Source: Streptomyces cadmiisoli
Lineage (GTDB): Bacteria > Actinomycetota > Actinomycetes > Streptomycetales > Streptomycetaceae
NCBI RefSeq assembly: GCF_003261055.1
Contig: NZ_CP030073.1
Span: 2,418,001 to 2,482,000, forward strand
Direction: 5' to 3'
Length of the DNA stretch: 64,000 bases
A program made the position numbers and the translations under genes. Below are positions 27,568-35,676 of the stretch, piece after piece (positions within the stretch are counted from its first letter, which is position 1; each line of letters begins with the position of its first letter). The notes under the pieces are model-generated. The model ran no database searches and was not told where the DNA came from. It saw only the letters and a list, made by a program, of their open reading frames with translations.

Positions 27568-28398
27568 TCATCCCGTCCCCGCGAAGTGCTCCCCCACCAG
27601 CGTCCGCACCTCGTCGACGTCCCGGGCGATCAGCGCGTCCAGCAGCGCCGCGTGCTGTGCCGCGTCGGCGACCAGCTCCGAGCGGCCGAGCCCGGTCGCG
27701 CCGCCCCTCATCGGCCACTGGGTGCGGCGGTAGAGGTCGTCGGCGATACGGACCAACTGCTCGTTCCCGGCCGGCACGAGCAGGGCGCGGTGGAAGGCCC
27801 GGTCGGACTCCGCGTACGTCACCCGGCAGCCGGACGAGGCCGCGCGCACCGTCGCCTCGGCCAGCGGACGCAGCTGCGCCCAGCGGTCCGCGGGCACGGT
27901 GCGGACCAGCCGCAGGATGACGGGGATCTCGATCAGCGCCCGGACCTCGGCCAGTTCGGCCAGTTCCCGGGCGCCGCGCTCGACCACCCTGAAGCCCCGG
28001 TTGGGCACGACCTCGACGGCGCCCTCCAGGGCGAGCTGCTGCATCGCCTCCCGGACGGGTGTCGCGGAGACCCCGAACCGCTCGCCGAGCGCCGGTGCCG
28101 AGTACACCTCGCCGGGCCGCAGGTCCCCCGCGACCAGCGCCTTGCGCAGCGCGTCGAGGATCTGCCCGCGCACGGAGGCCCGCTGGACCACCGGCCTGGC
28201 CGGCTCGACACGCGGTCGCGGTACGGGCGGCTCGCTGTGAGTGTGCTCACCGCGCACCGCCCCGGGCACGTGGGCCCGCTCCCGGTCCGTCTCCACGGGC
28301 GGGGCCGGCCTGCGCGCGGGCCGCGGCGCGGGACCGGCCGCGCCGACCGGACCGTTCGGGAGCCCTGTACCGGCGGAGCCCTGCGCGCCCTGCTTCAC
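27568..28398 (-). CDS. GntR-family (FadR/FCD) transcriptional regulator
   Basis: 276 aa. Residues 1-70 are a Pro/Arg/Ala-rich, probably disordered extension, long for the family. Then comes the winged HTH (VRGQILDALRKALVAGDLRP, GVSATPVREAMQQLALEGAV) and the helical FCD ligand domain. GTG 28398 is preceded by GGAGGAGG at good spacing, so the extension appears to be translated. Its targets are not evident; the divergent neighbour is the iron-regulated gene. Confidence 0.9.
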   Translation of the reverse strand: MKQGAQGSAGTGLPNGPVGAAGPAPRPARRPAPPVETDRERAHVPGAVRGEHTHSEPPVPRPRVEPARPVVQRASVRGQILDALRKALVAGDLRPGEVYSAPALGERFGVSATPVREAMQQLALEGAVEVVPNRGFRVVERGARELAELAEVRALIEIPVILRLVRTVPADRWAQLRPLAEATVRAASSGCRVTYAESDRAFHRALLVPAGNEQLVRIADDLYRRTQWPMRGGATGLGRSELVADAAQHAALLDALIARDVDEVRTLVGEHFAGTG

Positions 28399-28504
28399 GG
28401 GTCCTCCTCCGGACGTGTCAGTACTTAGGGGTCATTACGACGGCTTGTTACTCCTGCGTCAAGCACCTTAGGCGCAGAAGCCCCCACTTCAAATCCCGCG
28501 ACGA

Positions 28505-28533
28505 TTGAGTAAGGTAAGGCTTACCTCTAACAC
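28505..28533 (+). promoter_or_regulatory. Promoter with iron box (DmdR/IdeR site) for the FhuF-like gene
   Basis: The 15-bp palindrome AGGTAAG-G-CTTACCT (28512-28526) within TAAGGTAAGGCTTACCTCT matches the actinobacterial DtxR/IdeR/DmdR iron-box pattern. It lies inside the spacer between a -35-like TTGAGT (28505-28510) and a -10-like TAACAC (28528-28533), 17 nt apart. Iron-bound DmdR would block this promoter. The start codon is only 20 nt past the -10, so the leader is short. Confidence 0.82.
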
Positions 28534-28553
28534 TTGCGGATCGGTGGTCCCGT

Positions 28554-29402
28554 ATGCCTGTGCCCCGTTCGGCCGTCGCGGACGCGTACGCACGCCTGGC
28601 CGAGGTCCTCCCGGATCTCGGCGTCATGGAGCTGAACGCCGGGGAACCCGGCCCGAGCGGCGGCGGCTGGGTGTCCGCGGCCGCGCTCGCGGCCGCCGGC
28701 CCCGGCCTCGACGCCTTCCTGGCCTGGGACGACGAGCAGGTGCGCCGCGACTACGGAATGCCGGCCCGCCCGGACGTCGTCGCGAGCTTCGGCCTGCACC
28801 GGTACGCCTGGCCCGCCTGCCTGCTGATCACCGTGCCGTGGTTCCTGCACCGCCGTGTCCCCCGCCTCCCCGTGACGGACGTCTCGTACGACCGCACGGC
28901 CCCCGGCTTCGCCATGGGCCGCCTCGCCGTGCGTCCGGGCGCCTTCGCCTGCCTGCCCGGCGACCCGGCCGCCGAGCTGCCCGGCGCCGTCGTGGTCCCC
29001 GACGAGGAGGCGCTGCGGGAGCAGGTGCGGGCCGCCGTCGCCGAGCACCTCGAACCGGTCCTGACCGGTTTCGGCCCGCGCATGCGGCGCCGCGGTCGCG
29101 CCCTGTGGGGCACCGCGACCGACGAGATCGTGGAGAGCCTGTGGTACGTCGCCCACCTCCTCGACGAGCAGGACCGGGCGATGCGGGAGCTGGAGCTGCT
29201 GCTGCCCGGCGCCACCCGGCCGTACGTCGGTTCGGCCGCCTTCCGCGAGCTGACCGGACCGAACGGCGAGTCACTGCCCACCCGGGACCGGGCGAGCTGC
29301 TGCATGTTCTACACCCTGCGCCCCGAGGACACCTGCGTGACCTGCCCGCGCACCTGCGACGCGGAACGGATCGTCAAACTCACGGCGGTGGCGGCCGGTT
29401 GA
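28554..29402 (+). CDS. FhuF-type (2Fe-2S) ferric-siderophore reductase-like protein
   Basis: 282 aa. The C-terminal motif Cys249-Cys250-x10-Cys261-x2-Cys264 is the FhuF 2Fe-2S signature; the rest is a helical domain (FLAWDDEQVRRDY, GLHRYAWPACLLITVPW). FhuF reduces iron in hydroxamate siderophores in the cytoplasm so that it is released. The iron box in its promoter fits induction under iron starvation. There is no siderophore transporter next to it, so it may act on siderophores imported by systems elsewhere. Confidence 0.87.
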   Translation: MPVPRSAVADAYARLAEVLPDLGVMELNAGEPGPSGGGWVSAAALAAAGPGLDAFLAWDDEQVRRDYGMPARPDVVASFGLHRYAWPACLLITVPWFLHRRVPRLPVTDVSYDRTAPGFAMGRLAVRPGAFACLPGDPAAELPGAVVVPDEEALREQVRAAVAEHLEPVLTGFGPRMRRRGRALWGTATDEIVESLWYVAHLLDEQDRAMRELELLLPGATRPYVGSAAFRELTGPNGESLPTRDRASCCMFYTLRPEDTCVTCPRTCDAERIVKLTAVAAG

Positions 29403-29682
29403 GTCGGCGTCCAGTAAGATCGTCGGCGTACGAGTCACCCGCGCGGGCACAGGTGTTTCACAACTTCCTCACGCTTCGCGGGAACTTTCCGAGGAACCAC
29501 CCGTACGGGTAGTGTTACTCGAACTCAACTCCCGCCCCTCACGCGGCAGTTCGAGCAGATCGCTGCCCCGGGCATTCCCTTGCACCTCCTTGGCGGCCTC
29601 TTGCACCGAAACCCCCTGAGGGCCGACGGGTTTGGGCCACCATGGCGGGCGTTACGCCCTATCCCAATGCAAGGGACCCCAG

Positions 29683-30732
29683 ATGAGATTGACCGACATA
29701 TCGCTGAACTGGCTGCTACCCGGCGCCGTACTGCTCCTGGGCATGCTGGTCGCGGTGGCGGTGCTCCGGCGCGGCAAGGGTGTCGCGGCGAAGGACACGA
29801 GCGCGGACGACTCGTGGGAGCGTGCCGAGGAGCGCCGCAGGCGCAAGGAGGCCGTCTACGGCACGGCCTCCTACGTCCTGCTGTTCTGCTGTGCCGCCGT
29901 CGCGGCGGCCCTGTCCTTCCACGGTCTCGTCGGCTTCGGCCGGCAGAACCTCGGACTGTCCGGCGGCTGGGAGTATCTGGTTCCGTTCGGCCTCGACGGC
30001 GCGGCGATGTTCTGTTCGGTGCTCGCGGTGCGCGAGGCCAGTCACGGTGACGCGGCGCTCGGCTCGCGGATACTCGTGTGGACGTTCGCGGGTGCCGCGG
30101 CCTGGTTCAACTGGGTGCACGCGCCTCGGGGCCTCGATCACGCGGGGGCGCCGCACTTCTTCGCCGGTATGTCGCTGTCGGCCGCGGTCCTGTTCGACCG
30201 GGCGCTGAAGCAGACCCGCCGGGCCGCCCTGCGGGAGCAGGGTCTGGTCCCGCGTCCGCTGCCGCAGATCCGGGTGGTCCGCTGGCTGCGGGCGCCCCGT
30301 GAGACCTACAAGGCCTGGTCGCTGATGCTGCTGGAGAACGTGCGGACCCTCGACGAAGCGGTCGAGGAGGTGCGCGAGGACAAGCGCCAGAAGGACGAGT
30401 CCCGGATGCGTCAGCGGGAGAAGCAGCGGCTGGAGCGGGCGCAGCTCAAGGCGATCAGCCGCGGTCACGGCCGGGGGTTCCCCGGACGCGGCGGCGGACG
30501 CCGCGCGGAACTGCCCACCGTGGAGCAGGGCTCCGAGCGGATCACCGCGGAGCCTGCCATATCGGCGCCGGAACCACTGCCCGTCCGCCAGCGCCCCTCG
30601 CTCGAACCGGTGCGCAGCAGCAGCGCTGAGCCGTTCACCGTCGACCTCACGGCCGAGGACGACACCATGGCGCTGCCCCGCCTCGACTCCCTGGAGCGCA
30701 AGCTCAAGGACCTGGAGCAGCAGTTCGGTTAG
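29683..30732 (+). CDS. DUF2637 membrane protein (SpdB-like)
   Basis: 349 aa from ATG 29683 (AAGGGA upstream). Membrane segments occur at about 10-28, 60-78, 98-112, 125-137 and 160-170; the DUF2637 core has SYVLLFCCAAVAAALSFHGL, PFGLDGAAMFCSVLA and FNWVHAPRGL. The C-terminal half is charged (many Arg/Gln/Glu) and ends in a short coiled-coil-like segment SLERKLKDLEQQFG. DUF2637 occurs in Spd proteins of conjugative actinobacterial plasmids, but chromosomal copies without conjugation genes are common, and no other transfer gene is near. Function unknown. Confidence 0.85.
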   Translation: MRLTDISLNWLLPGAVLLLGMLVAVAVLRRGKGVAAKDTSADDSWERAEERRRRKEAVYGTASYVLLFCCAAVAAALSFHGLVGFGRQNLGLSGGWEYLVPFGLDGAAMFCSVLAVREASHGDAALGSRILVWTFAGAAAWFNWVHAPRGLDHAGAPHFFAGMSLSAAVLFDRALKQTRRAALREQGLVPRPLPQIRVVRWLRAPRETYKAWSLMLLENVRTLDEAVEEVREDKRQKDESRMRQREKQRLERAQLKAISRGHGRGFPGRGGGRRAELPTVEQGSERITAEPAISAPEPLPVRQRPSLEPVRSSSAEPFTVDLTAEDDTMALPRLDSLERKLKDLEQQFG

Positions 30733-30750
30733 GACCGGTCCGGTCGTCTC

Positions 30751-30793
30751 GGGACGGGGGCGCGGCGCGCGACAGCGGCCGCGCCCCCGTCCC
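30751..30793. terminator. 15-bp stem terminator between convergent genes
   Basis: GGGACGGGGGCGCGG (30751-30765) pairs perfectly with CCGCGCCCCCGTCCC (30779-30793), 13-nt loop, between the DUF2637 and ATPase genes. Confidence 0.8.
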
Positions 30794-30808
30794 GTTCGTC
30801 GTGCCGCG

Positions 30809-31288
30809 TCAGGCGGCGTCCGCGTCCAGTTCGAACCAGACCGACTTGCCGACCGCGTGCGGCCGCACCCCCCAGGCGTCGGCGAGGGACTCGACCAGCA
30901 CCAGCCCCCTGCCGTGCGTCCCGTCGTCGGCCTTCGGCGCGCGCACCCGGGGCCTGCGGGCCACGAAGTCCCGCACCTCCACCCGCAGTCCGCGCGGTCC
31001 CACGGCCGCCGTGAGCACCGCCTCGTCGTCCGTGTGCACGATCGCGTTGGTCACCAGTTCGCTGGTGAGCAGTTCCGCGATCTCCGACCGGCCCGGCTCC
31101 CCCCAGTGCCGCAGCAGTTCGCGCAGTTCCTTGCGGGCCTGCGGGACCGCCCGCAGGTCCGCCCGGCCCAGTGTGCGTCTGAGCTGCGGCACCGGCGCGG
31201 CCCGCGCGCCGTCGGCCCCTTCCTCCACCGTCCCCGCCGGGGAAGCCCCCGCCGTCGTGGAAGCGCCCCCGCTCGCCTGCCTGTTCAT
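30809..31288 (-). CDS. RsbW-like ATP-binding protein (HATPase_c_2)
   Basis: 159 aa. After a Ser/Ala-rich start come ELLTSELVTNAIVHT (N-box), RVEVRDFVARRPRV (G1-type region, less conserved than usual) and GTHGRGLVLVESLADAWG (G2). This is the GHKL fold of anti-sigma factor kinases and of the many small Streptomyces ATP-binding proteins related to them. A partner anti-anti-sigma factor is not nearby. It may act on a sigma factor or in another signalling complex; role unknown. Confidence 0.85.
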   Translation of the reverse strand: MNRQASGGASTTAGASPAGTVEEGADGARAAPVPQLRRTLGRADLRAVPQARKELRELLRHWGEPGRSEIAELLTSELVTNAIVHTDDEAVLTAAVGPRGLRVEVRDFVARRPRVRAPKADDGTHGRGLVLVESLADAWGVRPHAVGKSVWFELDADAA

Positions 31289-31487
31289 GTCCCCCGCCCG
31301 CGTGCCGATGTCGGTTCCCCTCCTGGTCGAACACGTTCACGGGGATCCATGCCCCATCGGCACCGGGCCAGTCATGTGGAATTGTCAACGACCGTGTGTT
31401 CGGCCACGGACGCGGCCCGCGCGGGCTCGTCACCAGCCACGGCCCGCCCTGCCCGCCTCGGGCAGACTGGCTGAAACCTGACCTGGC

Positions 31488-31529
31488 GGCGGTCGCCCTC
31501 CCGACCCCCGTGGCGAGAGGGCGACCGCC
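31488..31529 (-). terminator. Terminator of the small secreted-protein gene
   Basis: GGCGGTCGCCCTC (31488-31500) and GAGGGCGACCGCC (31517-31529) form a perfect 13-bp stem, 20 nt past the stop of the minus-strand secreted-protein gene. Confidence 0.75.
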
Positions 31530-31549
31530 GGATGCCCACCGGCCCGCGG

Positions 31550-32170
31550 TCAGTACAGCTTGTTGACCGCGGTGGTGGTGGTCTTCTTGAAGGCCCGCAC
31601 CGGTGCGTCGCCGAAGTCCCCCATCTGCGACCAGTCGACGACGGTCACGGTCCGGCCGTCGCGGCCCACCGACATCAGCCGCACGTCCTGGGCGCCCCAC
31701 GCGGTCTCGGTGTGCAGCCCGTGGACGCGGGCGCCCTCCTCGACCGGGATCGTGCCGTAGCCGCGGTAGTACGCCTCGACCTCGGGGTTGCCCTGCTCGG
31801 CGCGGGCCGCGCAGGACCGGATCTCCTTGTTCATCCGTCCGGCCAGCGCCTTGGCCTTGCCTGCGCTGCCCGTCACGATGGTGAGCTGACGGGCGGTGGT
31901 GTCGAGGTCGGTGTAGAAGTCGCGGTAGCGCGAGTCGTAGCCCGGGAACACGTCGTCCAGACAGAACCGGAGCTCGATCGGGACGCCGTCGGTGACCTTG
32001 CCGGCGGTCCAGGACGACGAGGGGTGCGGCGGAAGTTGGGAGGCCGAGAGGAACGCGGGCCCGCGGTGCTTGGGCGCGGCGCTGCCGGCCGGTGCCGCGA
32101 GTACGGTGGCGGTGGTGAGCGCGGCGGCCGCGAGTGCGGTGAGCGCGCCGGCTCGGATGCGGTTGGGCAT
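31550..32170 (-). CDS. Secreted protein of unknown function
   Basis: 206 aa. The signal peptide (RIRAGALTALAAAALTTATV, then LAAPAGSAA) has a clear cleavage-type end, giving a mature domain of about 175 residues with two cysteines (FCLDDV, IRSCAAR) that may form a disulfide. Sequence such as VEAYYRGYGTIPVEEGARVH and VTVVDWSQMGDFGDAPV suggests a compact alpha/beta sensor-like domain, but I do not recognise the family with certainty. Divergent from the HTH-TM gene across 242 nt; both products have extracytoplasmic Cys domains, which hints at a pair. Confidence 0.8.
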   Translation of the reverse strand: MPNRIRAGALTALAAAALTTATVLAAPAGSAAPKHRGPAFLSASQLPPHPSSSWTAGKVTDGVPIELRFCLDDVFPGYDSRYRDFYTDLDTTARQLTIVTGSAGKAKALAGRMNKEIRSCAARAEQGNPEVEAYYRGYGTIPVEEGARVHGLHTETAWGAQDVRLMSVGRDGRTVTVVDWSQMGDFGDAPVRAFKKTTTTAVNKLY

Positions 32171-32412
32171 GGGTTCCCCCGTGACTGAGTGCGTGCGAGT
32201 GTCGGTGCCGTACGACGCCGGGTGGCCGGCCCGGAACCGGTCGATGCGGTACCAAGAGCATCAGCGGTCACGGTGGCCGAACGCAACGACCGGCGCCCGA
32301 TCCGCGACGGTGGAACCATCCCAGGCCCTGTGACGTGCAGGTACATGGGGTGCCTGGGATGCCTTCCCGGGACGGAACGAGCGCTTCGAGGGCGGAAGTT
32401 CGGGGGTAGGGC

Positions 32413-33858
32413 GTGGCACAGGACGACGTGGCGGAGTTCGCGGCACTGCTGCGGCGGTTGAAGGCGCGCACGGACCGCAGTTACGGCTCGCTGGCCCGTC
32501 GGCTCGCCATGAACACCTCCACGCTGCACCGGTACTGCGCCGGTGACGCCGTACCGCAGGACTTCGCCCCCGTCGAGCGGTTCGCCGCGCTCTGCGAGGC
32601 CACCCCGCAGGAGCGTCTGGAGCTGCACCGCCGCTGGATCCTGGCGGTGGCGGCCCGGCAGCGGCCGAGGACGGCGCCCGCCGCGACGACGGAGCCGGAG
32701 TCCGCGCCCGCCGGACCCGCGGACCGCGCCGCGGAACCCGAACCGGCACCACGGCCCGCATCCGGCCCCGGCCCCCATGTCACCTCGGCCGCGGCGCCCG
32801 AGCCCGCACCCGTCCCGGCACCGGATCCCGCACGCGAGCCCCTTCTCGATTCCATGACGCCCCCGGCATCGGCCCAGGCATCCGAACCCGCCCCGGAGTA
32901 CGCCGACTTCCCCGGCGCCCGGCCCTGGTACCGCCGTCGGCGCGCCACCGTCACCGCCGCCGTCGCCTGTGTCCTGCTCGCCACGCTGGGCGGGCTGAGC
33001 GCCCTGCCGACCGACCGCCGGCCCGTCACGGGCGGCCCGGCCTCCGCCCCCGGTTCGCACCCCGCGACGGCACCCGCGTCACCCGGCGCGTCCGCGTCGG
33101 CCACGTCGTCCGCCTCCTCCGGCGCGTCCCCCTCCCCCGGCCCGTCGCGCACCGACGGTCCGGCCGCCACGGGCGCCGAGGGCAGCCCGACCGCGCACGG
33201 CCCCGGCGGCACCGCGGGCCCGAAGCCGGCCGCGCCGTCGGGCGTCCCCCTCACCTGGACCGCCGACTCCCAGGTCTGGGCGCAGGGCTGCGGTCACGAC
33301 TACGTCATCGACAAGTCCCCGGGCCAGGTCCCGCCGCCCCCGGCCCCGCAGGACGCCGGGACGTGGGCGGCGACGCAGGGCGCCGTGCACGGGCGGGAGA
33401 CGAGCATCCGCATCTCGGTGCAGGGCCGGACGTCGACCGCCGTCGTCCTGGAGGCGCTGCGGGTCCGCGTCGTCGGCCGCGCCGAACCGGTCCCCGGCAC
33501 GGCCTACGCCATGGACCAGGGCTGCGGCGGATCGCTCTCCCCCCGCCACTTCGCCGTGGACCTGGACGTCGACCGGCCGATCGCCCGCTCCGTCGCGGGC
33601 AACGACGCGGGCACGCCGATCCCGGCGGTGCGGATGCCCTACCGGGTGTCGGCCGAGGACCCGGAGGTCCTGCTGGTGACCGCGCGCACCGAGACCTGCG
33701 GCTGCGCCTGGTACCTCGAACTGGACTGGTCGTCGCAGGGCCGCACCGGGACCGTGCGCATCGACGACCGCGGCCGGCCGTTCCGCACGAGCGCCATCGA
33801 GGACCTGCCGCGGTACATGTACGACACCCTGAACCGTCGGTGGACGCCCTACCGCTGA
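32413..33858 (+). CDS. Membrane-anchored HTH protein with extracytoplasmic Cys-containing domain
   Basis: 481 aa from GTG 32413. Residues 1-70 are a Xre-like HTH (YGSLARRLAMNTSTLHRYCA). A Pro/Ala-rich linker, one membrane helix at about 178-198 (ATVTAAVACVLLATLGGL) and a Ser/Pro/Ala stalk follow. The outer domain from about 275 has CGHDYV, DQGCGGSLS and TCGCAWYLEL, probably two disulfides. Such a layout suggests a one-component transmembrane signal transducer or an envelope protein recruited by its HTH. It is common in Streptomyces but uncharacterised. The neighbouring secreted protein is a possible ligand (inference). Confidence 0.8.
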   Translation: MAQDDVAEFAALLRRLKARTDRSYGSLARRLAMNTSTLHRYCAGDAVPQDFAPVERFAALCEATPQERLELHRRWILAVAARQRPRTAPAATTEPESAPAGPADRAAEPEPAPRPASGPGPHVTSAAAPEPAPVPAPDPAREPLLDSMTPPASAQASEPAPEYADFPGARPWYRRRRATVTAAVACVLLATLGGLSALPTDRRPVTGGPASAPGSHPATAPASPGASASATSSASSGASPSPGPSRTDGPAATGAEGSPTAHGPGGTAGPKPAAPSGVPLTWTADSQVWAQGCGHDYVIDKSPGQVPPPPAPQDAGTWAATQGAVHGRETSIRISVQGRTSTAVVLEALRVRVVGRAEPVPGTAYAMDQGCGGSLSPRHFAVDLDVDRPIARSVAGNDAGTPIPAVRMPYRVSAEDPEVLLVTARTETCGCAWYLELDWSSQGRTGTVRIDDRGRPFRTSAIEDLPRYMYDTLNRRWTPYR

Positions 33859-33879
33859 GCAGTACCGGTCGGCCCGGCG

Positions 33880-35622
33880 CTACGGCCGCGGCACGTTGCG
33901 CAGGTTGGAGCGGGCCATCTGGAGCATCCGGCCGACTCCGCCGTCCAGCACGATCTTCGAGGCGGACAGGGCGAAGCCGGTGACCATCTCGGCGCTGATC
34001 TTCGGCGGGATGGACAGGGCGTTGGGGTCGGTGACGATGTCGACGAGGGCGGGGCCCTTGTGCTTGAAGGCGTCCCGCAGGGCCCCGGCGAGGTGCCGGG
34101 GCTTCTCGACGCGCACGCCGAAGGCGCCGCAGGCGCGGGCCACCTCGGCGAAGTCCGGGTTGCTGTTGGTGGTGCCGTACGAGGGCAGACCGGCGACCAG
34201 CATCTCCAGTTCGACCATGCTGAGGGCGGAGTTGTCGAACAGGACGACCTTCACGGGCAGGTCGTGCTGCACGAGGGTGAGGAAGTCGCCCATCAGCATG
34301 GTGAATCCGCCGTCGCCGGACATCGACACCACCTGCCGGCCGCGGTCGGTGAACTGCGCGCCGATCGCCATCGGCAGCGCGTTCGCCATCGAGCCGTGCG
34401 AGAAGGAGCCGATGACGCGGCGGCGGCCGTTGGGCGAGATGTAGCGGGCCGCCCAGACGTTGCACATGCCGGTGTCGACCGTGAAGACCGCGTCCTCGTC
34501 GGCGACCTCGTCCAGCACGGAGGCCACGTACTCGGGGTGGATCGGGACGTGTTTGTCGACCTTCCTCGTGTACGCCTTGACGACGCCCTCCAGCGCGTCC
34601 GCGTGCTTCTTGAGCATCTTGTCGAGGAAGCGCCGGTCGTCCTTGGTCCGCACCCTCGGGGTGAGACAGCGCAGCGTCTCGCGCACGTCGCCCCACACCG
34701 CGAGGTCCAGCTTGGAGCGGCGGCCGAGGTTCTCCGGGCGGACGTCGACCTGGGCGATCATCACGTCGTCGGGCAGGAAGGCGGTGTAGGGGAAGTCGGT
34801 GCCGAGCAGGATCAGCAGGTCGCACTCGTGGGTGGCCTCGTAGGCGGCGCCGTAGCCGAGCAGACCGCTCATGCCGACGTCGTAGGGGTTGTCGTACTGG
34901 ATCCACTCCTTGCCGCGCAGGGCGTGCCCGACCGGTGACTTGATCTTCCCGGCGAACTCCATGACCTCGGCGTGGGCGCCCGCGGTGCCGCTGCCGCAGA
35001 ACAGCGTCACCCTGTCCGCCCGGTCGATCATCTCGACCAGCCGGTCGATCTCGGCGTCCCCGGGACGGACCGTGGGGCGTGAGGTGACCAGGGCGGTCTC
35101 CACCGCCTTCTCCGGGGCGGGCCGGTCGGCGACGTCACCGGGCAGCGCGACCACGCTGACGCCGCTCCGGCCGACGGCGTGCTGGATGGCGGTCTGGAGC
35201 AGCCGCGGCATCTGCTTCGGACTGGAGATCAGCTCGCTGTAGTGGCTGCACTCCTGGAACAGCCGGTCGGGGTGGGTCTCCTGGAAGTAGCCGAGGCCGA
35301 TCTCGCCGGACGGGATGTGTGAGGCCAGGGCCAGTACGGGCGCCATGGAACGGTGGGCGTCGTACAGACCGTTGATGAGGTGGAGGTTGCCGGGGCCGCA
35401 GGAACCGGCGCAGGCCGCCAGCTTCCCGGTGATCTGCGCCTCCGCGCCGGCCGCGAAGGCGGCGGTCTCCTCGTGGCGGACCTGGATCCAGTCGATGGCC
35501 GAGTTGCGGCGGATCGCGTCGACGACCGGGTTGAGGCTGTCACCGACGACGCCGTACAGGCGTTTGACTCCGGCGCGGGCGAGGATGTCGACGAACTGTT
35601 CGGCGACGTTCTGCTTGGCCAT
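33880..35622 (-). CDS. poxB: Pyruvate oxidase/dehydrogenase (ThDP, PoxB type)
   Basis: 580 aa. N-terminal ThDP Pyr domain with VRHEETAAFAAGAEAQITGK (activating Glu), central FAD-type domain, and C-terminal PP domain with MSGDGGFTMLMGDFLTL and FDNSALSMVELEM. It decarboxylates pyruvate to acetate plus CO2 with quinone (or O2) as acceptor at the membrane. The C-terminus ends SNLRNVPRP, a family-like amphipathic tail. ATG 35622 opens the conserved MAKQNVAEQF; an in-frame GTG 12 nt earlier has a better AAGGAG spacing, so the true start could be 35634. Overlapping acetolactate-synthase function is unlikely given the overall match. Confidence 0.88.
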   Translation of the reverse strand: MAKQNVAEQFVDILARAGVKRLYGVVGDSLNPVVDAIRRNSAIDWIQVRHEETAAFAAGAEAQITGKLAACAGSCGPGNLHLINGLYDAHRSMAPVLALASHIPSGEIGLGYFQETHPDRLFQECSHYSELISSPKQMPRLLQTAIQHAVGRSGVSVVALPGDVADRPAPEKAVETALVTSRPTVRPGDAEIDRLVEMIDRADRVTLFCGSGTAGAHAEVMEFAGKIKSPVGHALRGKEWIQYDNPYDVGMSGLLGYGAAYEATHECDLLILLGTDFPYTAFLPDDVMIAQVDVRPENLGRRSKLDLAVWGDVRETLRCLTPRVRTKDDRRFLDKMLKKHADALEGVVKAYTRKVDKHVPIHPEYVASVLDEVADEDAVFTVDTGMCNVWAARYISPNGRRRVIGSFSHGSMANALPMAIGAQFTDRGRQVVSMSGDGGFTMLMGDFLTLVQHDLPVKVVLFDNSALSMVELEMLVAGLPSYGTTNSNPDFAEVARACGAFGVRVEKPRHLAGALRDAFKHKGPALVDIVTDPNALSIPPKISAEMVTGFALSASKIVLDGGVGRMLQMARSNLRNVPRP

Positions 35623-35676
35623 GGATCCATGCACCCCTTAGGTCTCCTTGGGTTCATCAATCCACAGGTACCGCGC

